Positions 52,900 through 62,400 of a stretch of DNA of 64,000 bases are shown piece after piece. The notes under the pieces are model-generated. The model did not search any database. It saw only the letters and a list, made by a program, of their open reading frames with translations, and was not told the origin of the DNA. The stretch is from Alphaproteobacteria bacterium. Its GTDB lineage: Bacteria; Pseudomonadota; Alphaproteobacteria; RF32; CAG-239. A program made the position numbers and the translations under genes. The stretch spans positions 1 to 64,000 of the forward strand of contig JAFXPE010000009.1 of NCBI GenBank assembly GCA_017528205.1, given 5' to 3'. Positions within the stretch are counted from its first letter, which is position 1. Each line of letters begins with the position of its first letter.

Positions 52900-53739
52900 T
52901 TAGGCTTTTTGCAAAACCACACAGCGCTCGATGCCGCTTAAATCCGGTAAAATTTTTAACAGCTTTAGGCCTTGCAAGGTAAAAATAGCGGCTACTTCGT
53001 GAGCTTGATTGATACCGACTTCCAATAAAATATAGCCCTTGGCGTTAAGCAGTTGCGGTGCAATTTCCGCTATTCTTCGATAACTCTGCAAACCGTCATC
53101 TCCGCCGTCCAGCGCCGCCAGCGGGTCGTTGTTTTTGACTTCCGCTTCAAGCGTTGCAATGTCTTTAGTCGGAATATACGGCGGATTGCTGACAATCATA
53201 TCAAATTTTTGCCCGATGGTTTGGCAAATGTCAGCATTGAACCAATCTGCCCGAATAAAACGCAATCTTGGGCTTATGCCGAGATTTTCAGCGTTGCGGC
53301 GGGCAATATCGAGACTTGCGGCGGAAATATCAACGGCCGTACCCTGCATTTGCGGATGCTCGCTTAAAATCGAGGCAATAATGCAGCCGCTGCCGGTGCC
53401 CAAGTCAAGTATCGACATATTATCGCGCGCCAAAGAGACGGCTTCTTCAACCAAAATTTCGGTATCCGGCCGCGGGGAGAGCACGTTTTTATCGACGATA
53501 AAGTCAAATTTATAAAATTCGCGATGCCCGAAAATTTTATCCAAAGGCTCGTGTTGCAAGCGACGCCGGAGAATTTCATCGGCTTGGCGGCTCTGCTCGG
53601 TCGTTAATGCGGAATCGGAAAAAACTTCCGCCGGTTGGCATTGCAAAACAAAAGCCATAATCAGGCGGGTTTCCAAACGCGGATTTGCTACACCGTTTTT
53701 CGCCAAAGCTTGGCATATTTGCGCAAAATTTAAGCTCAT
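52900..53739 (-). CDS. prmC: Release factor glutamine methyltransferase (PrmC)
   Basis: A 279-residue enzyme that methylates the GGQ glutamine of peptide-release factors. It shows EPLDKIFGHREFYKFDFIVDKNVLSPRPDTE, motif I LDLGTGSGCIIASIL and the catalytic NPPYIP motif with DPLAALDGGDDGL. Its first four bases overlap the end of rpoH (ATGA-type overlap at 53736-53739), so the two are translationally coupled. Length and order are normal. Confidence 0.95.
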   Translation of the reverse strand: MSLNFAQICQALAKNGVANPRLETRLIMAFVLQCQPAEVFSDSALTTEQSRQADEILRRRLQHEPLDKIFGHREFYKFDFIVDKNVLSPRPDTEILVEEAVSLARDNMSILDLGTGSGCIIASILSEHPQMQGTAVDISAASLDIARRNAENLGISPRLRFIRADWFNADICQTIGQKFDMIVSNPPYIPTKDIATLEAEVKNNDPLAALDGGDDGLQSYRRIAEIAPQLLNAKGYILLEVGINQAHEVAAIFTLQGLKLLKILPDLSGIERCVVLQKA

Positions 53740-54638
53740 TCGGCCGCCGCCAGCGATTGTTTTACTTCTTGCGAGAGTTTTTCAAAGGCGCGTTTTTCAA
53801 TTTGACGTACCCGCTCGCGGCTGATTTGAAACTTCTCACCGATTTCATCAAGAGTTTGCGGAGAATCGGTCAGCATCCGGTTTTTGACAATGTATTGCTC
53901 GCGGTCGTTCAGTTTGGAAAGGGCTTGCAACAAAATTTTGCGCTTGAGTTCAGCTTCCTCGCGACGGGCAAAATTATATTCAATATTTTGAGTTTTGTCT
54001 GCCAACAAATCAATAGCTTCTACCGTTTCGTCATCGCGATTAACGGAAACATTCAGCGAAGCATCACCACTGATGCGGCGGTTCATTTCTACCACTTCTT
54101 TTTCATCTACAACCAATTCGTTGGCAATTTTTTTGACCACTGTCGGTTCCAATTCTTTATTATCATAAATGCCGAGTTTGGCTTTTATGCGTCCCAAATT
54201 GTAAAATAGCTTTTTTTGCGCGGCGACCGTGCCGATTTTAACCAGCGACCACGAGCGCAAAACAAAATCATTGAGTGCGGCCTTTATCCATAACATGGCA
54301 TAAGTGGAGAGGCGAACGTTTTTGGTATTGTCGAATTTTTTTACCGCTTGCATCAAGCCGATGTTGGCTTCGGAAATCAAATCCGCTGTCGGCAGTCCGT
54401 AGCGGCGATAAGTGAGGGCAATTTTAACCGCCAAGCGCAAGTGTGAAGTAATCAGTTTTTGCGCCGCCTGCAAGTCTCCTTTTTCCTTAAACTCGCGCAC
54501 CAGAGCGGTTTCTTCTTCCAAACTTAATACCGGAAATTGGCGAATTTGTTGCAAATACGCGTGCAAGCCGTCATCGTCAACCAACGCCGGTAAATTTGAT
54601 TTGTTTTCATAAACAACTAAATCTTGCCGTGGACTCAT
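53736..54638 (-). CDS. rpoH: Heat-shock sigma factor RpoH (sigma-32)
   Basis: A 300-residue sigma-70-family factor. Region 2 contains HLRLAVKIALTYRRYGLPTADLISEANIGLMQAVKKFD and RLSTYAMLWIKAALNDFVLRSW. The RpoH box sequence AAQKKLFYNLGRIKAKL is present, which separates it from the housekeeping factor. Region 4 is TLDEIGEKFQISRERVRQIEKRAFEKL. It directs transcription of heat-shock genes; htpX in this window is a possible target. The unusual placement is next to prmC, with a four-base overlap. Confidence 0.93.
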   Translation of the reverse strand: MSPRQDLVVYENKSNLPALVDDDGLHAYLQQIRQFPVLSLEEETALVREFKEKGDLQAAQKLITSHLRLAVKIALTYRRYGLPTADLISEANIGLMQAVKKFDNTKNVRLSTYAMLWIKAALNDFVLRSWSLVKIGTVAAQKKLFYNLGRIKAKLGIYDNKELEPTVVKKIANELVVDEKEVVEMNRRISGDASLNVSVNRDDETVEAIDLLADKTQNIEYNFARREEAELKRKILLQALSKLNDREQYIVKNRMLTDSPQTLDEIGEKFQISRERVRQIEKRAFEKLSQEVKQSLAAAE

Positions 54639-54642
54639 CGCT

Positions 54643-55281
54643 TTACCAATTATGCAAAAATGTCGCGTTTTCCATCTTTTCAGGCACGACGATTAGGTTG
54701 GTTACAACCACTTTGTAGTAGTTGATGTAAGGATAAATAATCAAATAGATGTTTTGCAAATCGCCGTGGCGATTGTTGCGGCTGGCGCAGATTTTGTAAA
54801 TTTCGCGGTTTTCGTTGATTTTCAAATACATCAAAGCGGCATTGGCCTCAAAATTTTTTTCCAGTTCTTTTTCGGTTATTTCTTCAAACTCGTGCATATT
54901 TTTTATCAGCAACGTACGCGAGCGCTTTTCCAAAACCGAAGCGGCGGAGTGATGATGAACGTTTTTGAACACAAAATCGCGCACTTCTTGTAACAATTTG
55001 GCGTCGGAACATGGCAATTCCGGCATTTCTACGCTGTTGTCGATATAATCCAAATCCGAGCTGTTTTCCTGCAATTTTTCGGACTGCGAAAGCTGTCCGG
55101 ACAGCGGTTTGATGTCCGCGCCGTCGTATAAATCATCTTCCGCGGCGTCAAGTTTTTTTATTTGCGGTTCGCTGTTCATTTTCGGAACGGCGTAATGCAC
55201 CAACTCTTCAGCTTCTTGTGCGTTGGCCGAAAAGCCGCAAATACAAATGAAAAGACTCAATGCCGCGAAAAATTTTTTCAT
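54643..55281 (-). CDS. Exported protein of unknown function
   Basis: A 212-residue exported protein with a signal peptide to about residue 21 (ANA before Q). The first 80 mature residues are acidic and low in structure. The rest (LPCSDAKLLQEVRDFVFKNVHHHSA onward) is a folded domain with four Cys or so, HEFEEITEKELEKNFEANAALMYLKIN, and C-terminal strands IYLIIYPYINYYKVVVTNL. It may be a small adaptor-like protein. It lies between asnS and rpoH on the same strand, four bases before rpoH and nine after asnS, so all four leftward genes may be co-transcribed. Confidence 0.65.
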   Translation of the reverse strand: MKKFFAALSLFICICGFSANAQEAEELVHYAVPKMNSEPQIKKLDAAEDDLYDGADIKPLSGQLSQSEKLQENSSDLDYIDNSVEMPELPCSDAKLLQEVRDFVFKNVHHHSAASVLEKRSRTLLIKNMHEFEEITEKELEKNFEANAALMYLKINENREIYKICASRNNRHGDLQNIYLIIYPYINYYKVVVTNLIVVPEKMENATFLHNW

Positions 55282-55290
55282 ACTTTTTCC

Positions 55291-56679
55291 TTAAAAGGCA
55301 ACCGATTTCGGGGTTCTCGGGAACGGAATGGTATCGCGAATGTTGGTAATGCCGGTAACCAGCATCATCATACGCTCAAAGCCCAAACCGAAGCCGGCGT
55401 GCGGAACCGTGCCGTATTTGCGCGAATCCAGATACCATTCGTAATTTTTGATATCCATACCCAAATCTTGAATTTTTTTAACCAAAACATCGTAGCGGTC
55501 TTCACGTTGCGAACCACCGATAAGCTCACCGATTCTCGGTACCAAAACATCCATGGCCGCAACGGTTTTGCCGTCATCGTTTAAGCGCATGTAAAAGGCT
55601 TTGATTTCTTTCGGATAATCGCGCACAATCACCGGACGCTTAAAGTGTTCTTCGGCCAAATAACGTTCATGTTCGGTTTGCAGGTCAATACCGTATTCCG
55701 GCGTGTATTCAAACTGTTTGCCGGACTTTTTCATAATTTCGATGGCCTCGGTGTAGGTAATGCGGGCAAAGCCGTTATCAACAATGTTGGTTAACGTTTG
55801 CTTTAGTGTCGGATCAATGAATTTTTCAAACAAATCCAAGTCATCGGCACAATTTTCCATAATATCTTTAACGCAGTAGCGCACCATATCTTCGGCCAAA
55901 TCCATATCATCATTCAAGTCGGCAAATGCCATTTCCGGCTCAATCATCCAAAATTCGGCGGCATGGCGCGGAGTGTTGGAGTTTTCGGCACGGAAGGTCG
56001 GGCCGAAAGTATAAATATCGCCCAAAGCGCAAGCATACATTTCGCCATTGAGTTGTCCGGAAACGGTAAGGCGCGCTTCCTTGCCGAAAAAGTCTTTGCT
56101 GTAATCTATTTCGCCGTTTGGCAACTTCGGCGGATTTTTCAAATCAAGTGTGGTAACCTGAAACATTTCGCCGGCACCTTCGCAGTCCGAAGCCGTAATC
56201 AGCGGTGTGTGAACATAAGCAAAGCCGCGTTCTTGGAAAAATTTGTGAATGGCATAAGAGAGACGGGAGCGAACCCGAAATGCTGCGCCGTATTTGTTGG
56301 TGCGCGGACGCAGATGAGCCACGGTGCGCAAAAATTCGTCACTCATGCCTTTCTTTTGCAACGGATAATCGTCGGGAGCAATGCCGTAAATTTCTATTTT
56401 GTCGGCCTTAACTTCAAACTTTTGCTTGCCGCCGGCGGATTCAATCAAAGCACCGGTTATGGCAACCGATGAGCCGGTGGTCAGCTTTTTAATATCGTCA
56501 TAATTATTGAGGGTATTATTGGCAATAACCTGAATATTTTTTAAGCAAGAGCCGTCGTTTACTTCAATAAACGAAAAATCTTTCGAATCGCGTTTTGTTT
56601 TAACCCAACCTTTAAGCAGCACCTCGGCAATAGTATGCTCGGACGCCAATAAATCTTTTATTTTTGTTCTTTTTAACAT
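55291..56679 (-). CDS. asnS: Asparaginyl-tRNA synthetase
   Basis: A 462-residue class II synthetase. The OB-fold ([30 protein letters not shown]) is followed by the core with [23 protein letters not shown], the motif 2 region [28 protein letters not shown], and motif 3 [15 protein letters not shown]. AsnS rather than AspS is supported by [14 protein letters not shown] and EGAGEMF. Its presence means Asn-tRNA is made directly. A TGGACA-17-TATAGT promoter lies upstream. Confidence 0.95.
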   Translation of the reverse strand: MLKRTKIKDLLASEHTIAEVLLKGWVKTKRDSKDFSFIEVNDGSCLKNIQVIANNTLNNYDDIKKLTTGSSVAITGALIESAGGKQKFEVKADKIEIYGIAPDDYPLQKKGMSDEFLRTVAHLRPRTNKYGAAFRVRSRLSYAIHKFFQERGFAYVHTPLITASDCEGAGEMFQVTTLDLKNPPKLPNGEIDYSKDFFGKEARLTVSGQLNGEMYACALGDIYTFGPTFRAENSNTPRHAAEFWMIEPEMAFADLNDDMDLAEDMVRYCVKDIMENCADDLDLFEKFIDPTLKQTLTNIVDNGFARITYTEAIEIMKKSGKQFEYTPEYGIDLQTEHERYLAEEHFKRPVIVRDYPKEIKAFYMRLNDDGKTVAAMDVLVPRIGELIGGSQREDRYDVLVKKIQDLGMDIKNYEWYLDSRKYGTVPHAGFGLGFERMMMLVTGITNIRDTIPFPRTPKSVAF

Positions 56680-56717
56680 TATACCCTCTAAATCAGTTAA
56701 GAATCTAAATCTTATGC

Positions 56718-56746
56718 ACTATATATCAATCATTTTTAAATGTCCA
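56718..56746 (-). promoter_or_regulatory. Sigma-70 promoter of the asnS cluster
   Basis: Read leftward: TGGACA at 56746-56741, 17 bases, TATAGT at 56723-56718. It is back to back with the rightward promoter at 56750. Confidence 0.55.
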
Positions 56747-56749
56747 TAC

Positions 56750-56777
56750 TTGACAACAATTTTCATATAGATAATTA
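56750..56777 (+). promoter_or_regulatory. Sigma-70 promoter of the glycine-zipper lipoprotein
   Basis: TTGACA at 56750 and TAATTA at 56772, 16 bases apart, 31 bases before the ATG. Confidence 0.5.
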
Positions 56778-56807
56778 TATATGTAGTTTAGATAAGGAGA
56801 ATACGCA

Positions 56808-57263
56808 ATGAAAAAAACTTTGTTATATGTTGTGCCGGTTATGCTTTGCTTGAGCGCATGTGCTCCGCGAATCGGTAGTAATGATTACGATTATTCGTCT
56901 GTTCGTCAAGCCAGTAACGGTTTTCCGTGTACGGTAGTTTCGGTGCGTCAGGTTAACGTAAATAGTGACGATAACTCAGCCGGAACAATCCTTGGCGGTG
57001 TTGCCGGCGGTGCAGCCGGTTCTACCATCGGACACGGTAGCAGCTCGCATGTTTTGGGGGCCATCGGCGGTGCGGCGGCAGGCATGTTGGTAGGAAATCT
57101 GGCTCAAGATGCAATGATGAGCCAAAGCGGTTACGAATATGTTGTTCGTACCGACAGTGGGCAAATTTACAGCGTTACGCAGGGAACGGATACGCTTTTG
57201 GCCGCGGGTCAAAGATGTATGCTTATCAACGGAGCTACTTCTCGCGTGATTCCGTATTACTGA
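56808..57263 (+). CDS. Glycine-zipper outer-membrane lipoprotein, SlyB-like
   Basis: A 151-residue lipoprotein. The lipobox is CLSAC (Cys18). A two-helix glycine-zipper region (about 62-104) reads AGTILGGVAGGAAGSTIGHG and then HVLGAIGGAAAGMLVGNLAQ. A C-terminal strand domain follows, with YVVRTDSGQIYSVTQGTDTLLAAGQRCMLI. These features match the SlyB/PcpH-type rickettsial 17-kDa antigen family of outer-membrane lipoproteins, which stabilise the outer membrane. AAGGAG lies before the ATG. Confidence 0.9.
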   Translation: MKKTLLYVVPVMLCLSACAPRIGSNDYDYSSVRQASNGFPCTVVSVRQVNVNSDDNSAGTILGGVAGGAAGSTIGHGSSSHVLGAIGGAAAGMLVGNLAQDAMMSQSGYEYVVRTDSGQIYSVTQGTDTLLAAGQRCMLINGATSRVIPYY

Positions 57264-57293
57264 TACAAATAAAAATTTTACTTTTGCAAATTG

Positions 57294-57332
57294 TTCCTCG
57301 TCAGATTGTTTAATTCTGGCGAGGAATTTTTT
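57294..57332 (+). terminator. Rho-independent terminator
   Basis: TTCCTCGTCAGA (57294-57305) pairs with TCTGGCGAGGAA (57315-57326; one G-T pair), followed by six T residues. Confidence 0.85.
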
Positions 57333-57356
57333 ATGCGTCAGGGCAAATTAAAATAT

Positions 57357-57385
57357 TTGACAAAAAACTTTTTTTCTTCTATATT
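57357..57385 (+). promoter_or_regulatory. Strong sigma-70 promoter
   Basis: TTGACA at 57357 and TATATT at 57380, 17 bases apart and 28 bases before the ATG. The leader is short and has no Shine-Dalgarno site. Confidence 0.75.
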
Positions 57386-57412
57386 AGTACCAAAACCAAA
57401 TTCTTTACATAT

Positions 57413-58312
57413 ATGAAAAAAATAGTATTATTAGCCTTGATGGCAGTTTGCGCAAATGGGATGTTTGCTCAAACAGAAGACGGCGAAGCCAATGAAACCG
57501 CCAATGAAACCGTGAATAAGCCAAAAGCAAAGTTTAGCGAGATGTCAAAGGAAGATATGGCAAAACTGTGGAAAGCATTTCAGTCCTATGCCATGGAGAG
57601 CCAGAACGACACCACTCCTGATTTGTCCGAGGTCCCCGTTTACGGAAGAACAAAGTTTATGCGTCGCAATTATATTTCGCAAAGACTGGAAATTTCCATA
57701 ATCGGTGGTACGGATAACGATTTGGAGGATTCCGACGGTCTGAAATCATCGTATAAAACGAGTGACGATGTTGATGATGCGAAGGACGGAAAATCTTACT
57801 TTAACTATGGCTTGAATATCGGATATTCAGTAGTTATCGTTCCGGGAAAAGTCAACGGTGATATGCTTAAACTGAATAGATTCGGCTTAGGTTACAGCTT
57901 TGGCTTAGTAGCGAGTTTTGATCGCCAAGAGCATTATGGAACGACTTGCGACGTTTTGGCCAAAATCGGTGCAGAAGCCGGTAACGGACACAAATTGGGT
58001 ATCGGAGTTGATTTTTTGGTCGGAGGTGGAAAAACCGCTGGTGAGTACGAGTTCGATGTTGAGGACGACAAAGGCAACGTTGAGAACGAAGTGCTACCGT
58101 ATACGTCCTGGTGCTTTAAGTATGGGGCGCAGCTTTGGGTACGTAGCAAATTGCTTAGTGTTTCCCTCAAAGACACTGACGTGCGGCTATTTGCTCGCTA
58201 TGTGTACTCGGTGAATCCGGAAGATGAAGATGCTTTGGCAAAATCCGGAATAGCATGTAACTGGATGGAAGAAAGCTGGAGCTTCGGTCTAACTTTCTGT
58301 TATACATTTTGA
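57413..58312 (+). CDS. Outer-membrane beta-barrel protein, homologue of the 2249 protein
   Basis: A 299-residue exported protein with a signal peptide to about 20 (GMFA before Q). An acidic, Asn/Thr/Glu-rich stretch is followed by the barrel: YFNYGLNIGYSV, GLGYSFGLVASF, LGIGVDFLVGGGKT, SWCFKYGAQLWV, DVRLFARYVYS and the end WSFGLTFCYTF. LGxxVDxLVGxG, CFKYGxQ and xARYxxS are shared with the 2249-3967 protein, which is longer and lies some 55 kb away. The ATG has no Shine-Dalgarno site, again as expected for Bacteroidota. It stands alone between promoter and hairpin. Confidence 0.75.
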   Translation: MKKIVLLALMAVCANGMFAQTEDGEANETANETVNKPKAKFSEMSKEDMAKLWKAFQSYAMESQNDTTPDLSEVPVYGRTKFMRRNYISQRLEISIIGGTDNDLEDSDGLKSSYKTSDDVDDAKDGKSYFNYGLNIGYSVVIVPGKVNGDMLKLNRFGLGYSFGLVASFDRQEHYGTTCDVLAKIGAEAGNGHKLGIGVDFLVGGGKTAGEYEFDVEDDKGNVENEVLPYTSWCFKYGAQLWVRSKLLSVSLKDTDVRLFARYVYSVNPEDEDALAKSGIACNWMEESWSFGLTFCYTF

Positions 58313-58314
58313 AT

Positions 58315-58348
58315 AATACCCTGACAGCCTGTGGCTTGTCAGGGTATT
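58315..58348 (+). terminator. Strong hairpin after the barrel gene, without T run
   Basis: AATACCCTGACA (58315-58326) pairs perfectly with TGTCAGGGTATT (58337-58348). There is no T run, so it may not be an intrinsic terminator. It may stabilise the message. Confidence 0.5.
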
Positions 58349-58365
58349 ACCGTATTAAGGCTCAT

Positions 58366-58462
58366 GGCATACTGAGGGCAAAGGCCGAAGTATCCATTTC
58401 GTCCCAAAGGACGAAACAATGCCACTGGCATTGCTGGATTCTTCGTTTCACTCAGAATGACG
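58366..58462. repeat. Dispersed palindromic element, copy D
   Basis: Ends GGCATACTGAG and CTCAGAATGACG. Hairpins TTTCGTCC (58397-58404) with GGACGAAA (58409-58416), and CAATGCC (58417-58423) with GGCATTG (58427-58433). It is nearly identical in layout to copy A, and its second stem is identical to copy B. The remaining gap to 58566 shows no further feature. Confidence 0.85.
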
Positions 58463-58566
58463 ATAAATAAAGAAATTTCAACTAAACTGTATAAGACGCG
58501 TTAAGTTTTTAAACTATTTCTTGCGCTGAACATAAAAAGGGGATATAAGCAAAAAAGGAGAGTAAA

Positions 58567-59250
58567 ATGCGCAAGTCATATCTTTTTATCTTTTTTGTAT
58601 GCTTGATAATGGTGGCGACAAATGCATGGGCATGTATTCATTCGTATCAATCGACTTGGTTTGAAACGACCATTTTCGGCACAATTCGGTTGATGTTTTT
58701 CTGGCTGTTCGGCGGAACTATATATTATGTTATTCGAGGGCTGATTAGCCTTAAAAACAAAGATGCGAACAGCCGAGAAATCAGATTGACATATTTTAAA
58801 TCTGCCCTGATTTATACGGTAATTTGGGGGATAATGTTCGGCACGTTTTATTGCACCGATTTCAGAGTGGCCGCTCTCTTAATGTATTTGTTATACTCCA
58901 TATATGTTATTTTTGGTTGCGGATATCAGTTGTGGGCCAATATTAAAAATCGCCAGCCGAAAAAATGGGCTTGGATATATCCGATAATTCCGTTTTTTGT
59001 GATAAACCTTGAATATTTGGCGGACTTCGGACTGACCTCCGGAATTGAGGGCATAATTACCGAGGCGTGCCTGTTGGCAATGTATATTGCGGTGGCTTGC
59101 GGGTTATGCAAATTTGAAAAAACAAAAAATTCGTCGGCAAAGAAAATTGTTTGGGGCTTGATTTTGATTTTTGCCTGCGTATGGAGTTCGTGCGTTTTAT
59201 ATAAGAATTACACTTATGTTGAAACACAAGATTTGACGGATTGTATGTAA
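58567..59250 (+). CDS. Polytopic membrane protein
   Basis: A 227-residue protein with about six to seven membrane helices, starting with a signal-like helix (SYLFIFFVCLIMVATNAWA) and continuing near 35-57, 75-97, 100-120, 135-152, 160-180 and 192-212. A polar loop holds KNKDANSREIR. No family is recognised. AAAGGAGAG lies before the ATG. It lies alone between a repeat and the autotransporter gene. Confidence 0.6.
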   Translation: MRKSYLFIFFVCLIMVATNAWACIHSYQSTWFETTIFGTIRLMFFWLFGGTIYYVIRGLISLKNKDANSREIRLTYFKSALIYTVIWGIMFGTFYCTDFRVAALLMYLLYSIYVIFGCGYQLWANIKNRQPKKWAWIYPIIPFFVINLEYLADFGLTSGIEGIITEACLLAMYIAVACGLCKFEKTKNSSAKKIVWGLILIFACVWSSCVLYKNYTYVETQDLTDCM

Positions 59251-59414
59251 GCGGTTTTCATCTCAAAATATTGTCGTAAATTGTGGCCTTATTAAACTTA
59301 AAGTTTACTCTAAGATATTGAAAAATAAGGATATCTTTGTGTTTTCTGTTGTCAAAAGTTAAAAAACTGTTAAACTCAAAGGCACCTGTTGCTAATTTTT
59401 ATGAGGATACCGAC

Positions 59415-62400
59415 ATGAAAACATTTTCTTCCCCTATCAGTTATTTAATTTTAGCGGCTTTTTCCGTGGCTTTAAGCAATACGGCAAAAGCAACCGAAAC
59501 GGATTTATATTCGTTTTTGAATGATTCCCCGAATAAATCTCCGAATGTTACTTGGAGCGCGGAGGGCGTGAGCGCCGTTGATATCGGAGGCGGTGAAAGC
59601 CTTAGGTATACATGGGCAAACACCGATGCAGAGCACGGTATATATGCTTCTCGCCAGAGTTCTTATCCCGATAATATTGTAGCCGATTTTATAAATTTGA
59701 ATACCAGTTGCGGACTAAATGAGAATTGTGATGGCGGAGCAATTTTTGCCGGCTATATTTATAAAAACTACACGTACTATTATTACGGAACCAACATTGC
59801 AACCATCACCGGTAATTTTATCGGCAATCGCGGATATAAGAGCCTGCCGGATAATTATTCCGGTTCACACGGAGTTTACGGCGGTGCCTTTTATTATTGG
59901 CCGGAGTATGATTCAAGCATGGAAACGTATATGGGCTCACTGACCGATATAAACGCTGATTTTATCGGCAATGTTGCCGAATCACATAACGGCTTTGTCA
60001 GTGGCGGAGCAATTTATGTTATAGGAACTGATAATCTTAGCATTCACGGCAATTTCATCGGCAACGGTGCCATAGCCGATTATACCACCTCTGCAGAAGG
60101 TGGTGCTTTAGCCGGTCAGGGTACAATTAAAGAAGTAATCGGCAATTTTGTCGGTAACTATGTTCTTTCTGCCGGAGATGCCGAAGGCGGTGCTATTTAT
60201 GCCGCATTCCGGAGAGGTGGTATTGCAGCGTTGTCCGGCGATTTTATCGGTAACTATGCTCGAACTTTGGGACCGGAAGAAGATATGTGGGCACGCGGCG
60301 GAGCAATTTATATTGATTATGACGATTCTTGGGACGGTGAGGTGTATGAATCGCGCGTAAGATTGGTGGCCGACGGCTCGGATAGTCCGGATAACATATA
60401 TCAGCAAGATGTTTTGTTTGAAGGTAACTATGTTCAAACCGGTAGCAGTGATGAAAAGAAATATGAGGCCATTTATAACAACGGCGGCACATTGGAATTT
60501 GAGGCGCGCAACGGTGGTTCGTTTACTTTTTATGATTATATCAATGCACCGCATAGGGGTGCTAAGATAAACTTTATCGGTGATGGTACCGGTGTTTTCA
60601 ACCTTTACAATAATATTGTCGGTGCGGGCGCGTTGAGCATTAAAAACTCTTATGTTATCAATATGATAAATAATGAAATTAACCATATTTCCGGCACCAG
60701 TCTGAGTGTTGAAGATACATCAACGTTAAACATTGATGTTGATTTGGCAATCGGCGAAAGTGATATGATTAAGGTTGCAAAGGTCGAGGGTGCGGAGAAT
60801 TTATCCATAGATAAAATCAATTTGCTGGACGATATGCCGGAAAATGCCGAGGGCTTAAGAATTAAATATGCCGACAAACCGACTACCGGCAATTTGTCTG
60901 CAAGAGAGCAATCCACCAGTAACGCCACTTATCAGATTGCCAACGACGGTCAATATATTTTGGTTTCGCAAACCGATAAACCGGGTGGATATGCCAGCTT
61001 TTTGGCCGATATAAACAATCAGGGCAGCGAGCGTACTTATTCTTTTACCAGCGATGAAAACGTGGGACACATTCTTGACAGCGGAAAAGATTCAACCGGC
61101 ACGCTTGAAGGCAAGGAGGCCGAAATCACGATTTTCGGTAACAATCACAGCTTGAACAATACCGACGAGGAAATTACCACGGCGATACGGTTATCCAAAG
61201 ATCAAAGCGCGGAAATCAACGATTTGACCGTCAGCGGCTTTGAAAACGGTTTGTTTAATGCCGGCGGCGGAATTTTTACCTTAAACAACGTAAATTTAAC
61301 GGATAACCAAACCGCTTTAAGAAATACCAATGCACAGTTTAAGGGCGAAAGCACTATTTCCGGCGGCGAAAATGCGCTGTTTGTTGATGCTTACAAAGGT
61401 AATAAATTTCCGTTGTTTTCCATTTATATGGACTATAACATTATGGAAATGCTTGCGGATTCCGGTATGGAATCTTATGAGGATATATATGAATTATGGC
61501 CGAGTTTGCTGGCAGCCGAGGGATTGGATACCATGCTGGAAAGCCATAATGTTCAAACTGATGATTTGGATATACACGATATCTCTTGCGCTCCGACGCT
61601 TTTTGCCAGATTTATGGCGGCGGAAGTGGGGCTTCCGCCGACCGATGAAACTTCGGAGTTTGACATTGTCAGCAAGGTTCTGCATCAGCAACAAATTGAA
61701 ATTGAACAAGAGGATTACGAGCGTTTTCTGAGCACCATGGAAAGTGTGGCGCAAGAACATGGGGCATATGCCGCGATTACGATGTTGGGATATGCGGTGC
61801 AAGGAAAAATCTATTATTCGTATGACGAATTTATTGAGGCTCTGATCGCGCATGAATTGGCAGATGAATATACTCCGGACGAAATCGCCGAGCTGAGTGC
61901 CGAAGATTTGGAGGATTTCAGAAACGATTTTATGGAAGAATTTGCGGAAAGAACTGCCATAGAAGATGCCAAATATGAGCAATATAATATTCCGAATCCG
62001 GCCGAAAAATTTGCTTTGGCGAAGCCGGAGGCAACTTTGAGCTTTGCCGAAGATGCGGTTTTGAATCTGAACACAAAGATTGATGGTGAAGAGGTTTACG
62101 GTTTAACCTTTGAAGGTGCTAAAAATGCCGTAATCAACCTTAATTCCACCATCGAAAAGGCAGATTTTGTGCTCGACGGACCGGTTTTGAAACTTTCTGA
62201 CGAAAGCAGCAATTTGGCAACGCTTAACAGCTTTGAGGCAATATCCGGAACTTTAGACACGCAAAACGGAGTTATCCGCGAGATTGTGTTGCCTAACTTT
62301 ACGGTCAGCGGCGAAATCGACCTCTATGTTGATGCCGATTTGGCCAATAAAAAGATGGATCAGATTAAAGTGGTGCAAACGGCGGCAGATGAGCCGGAAG

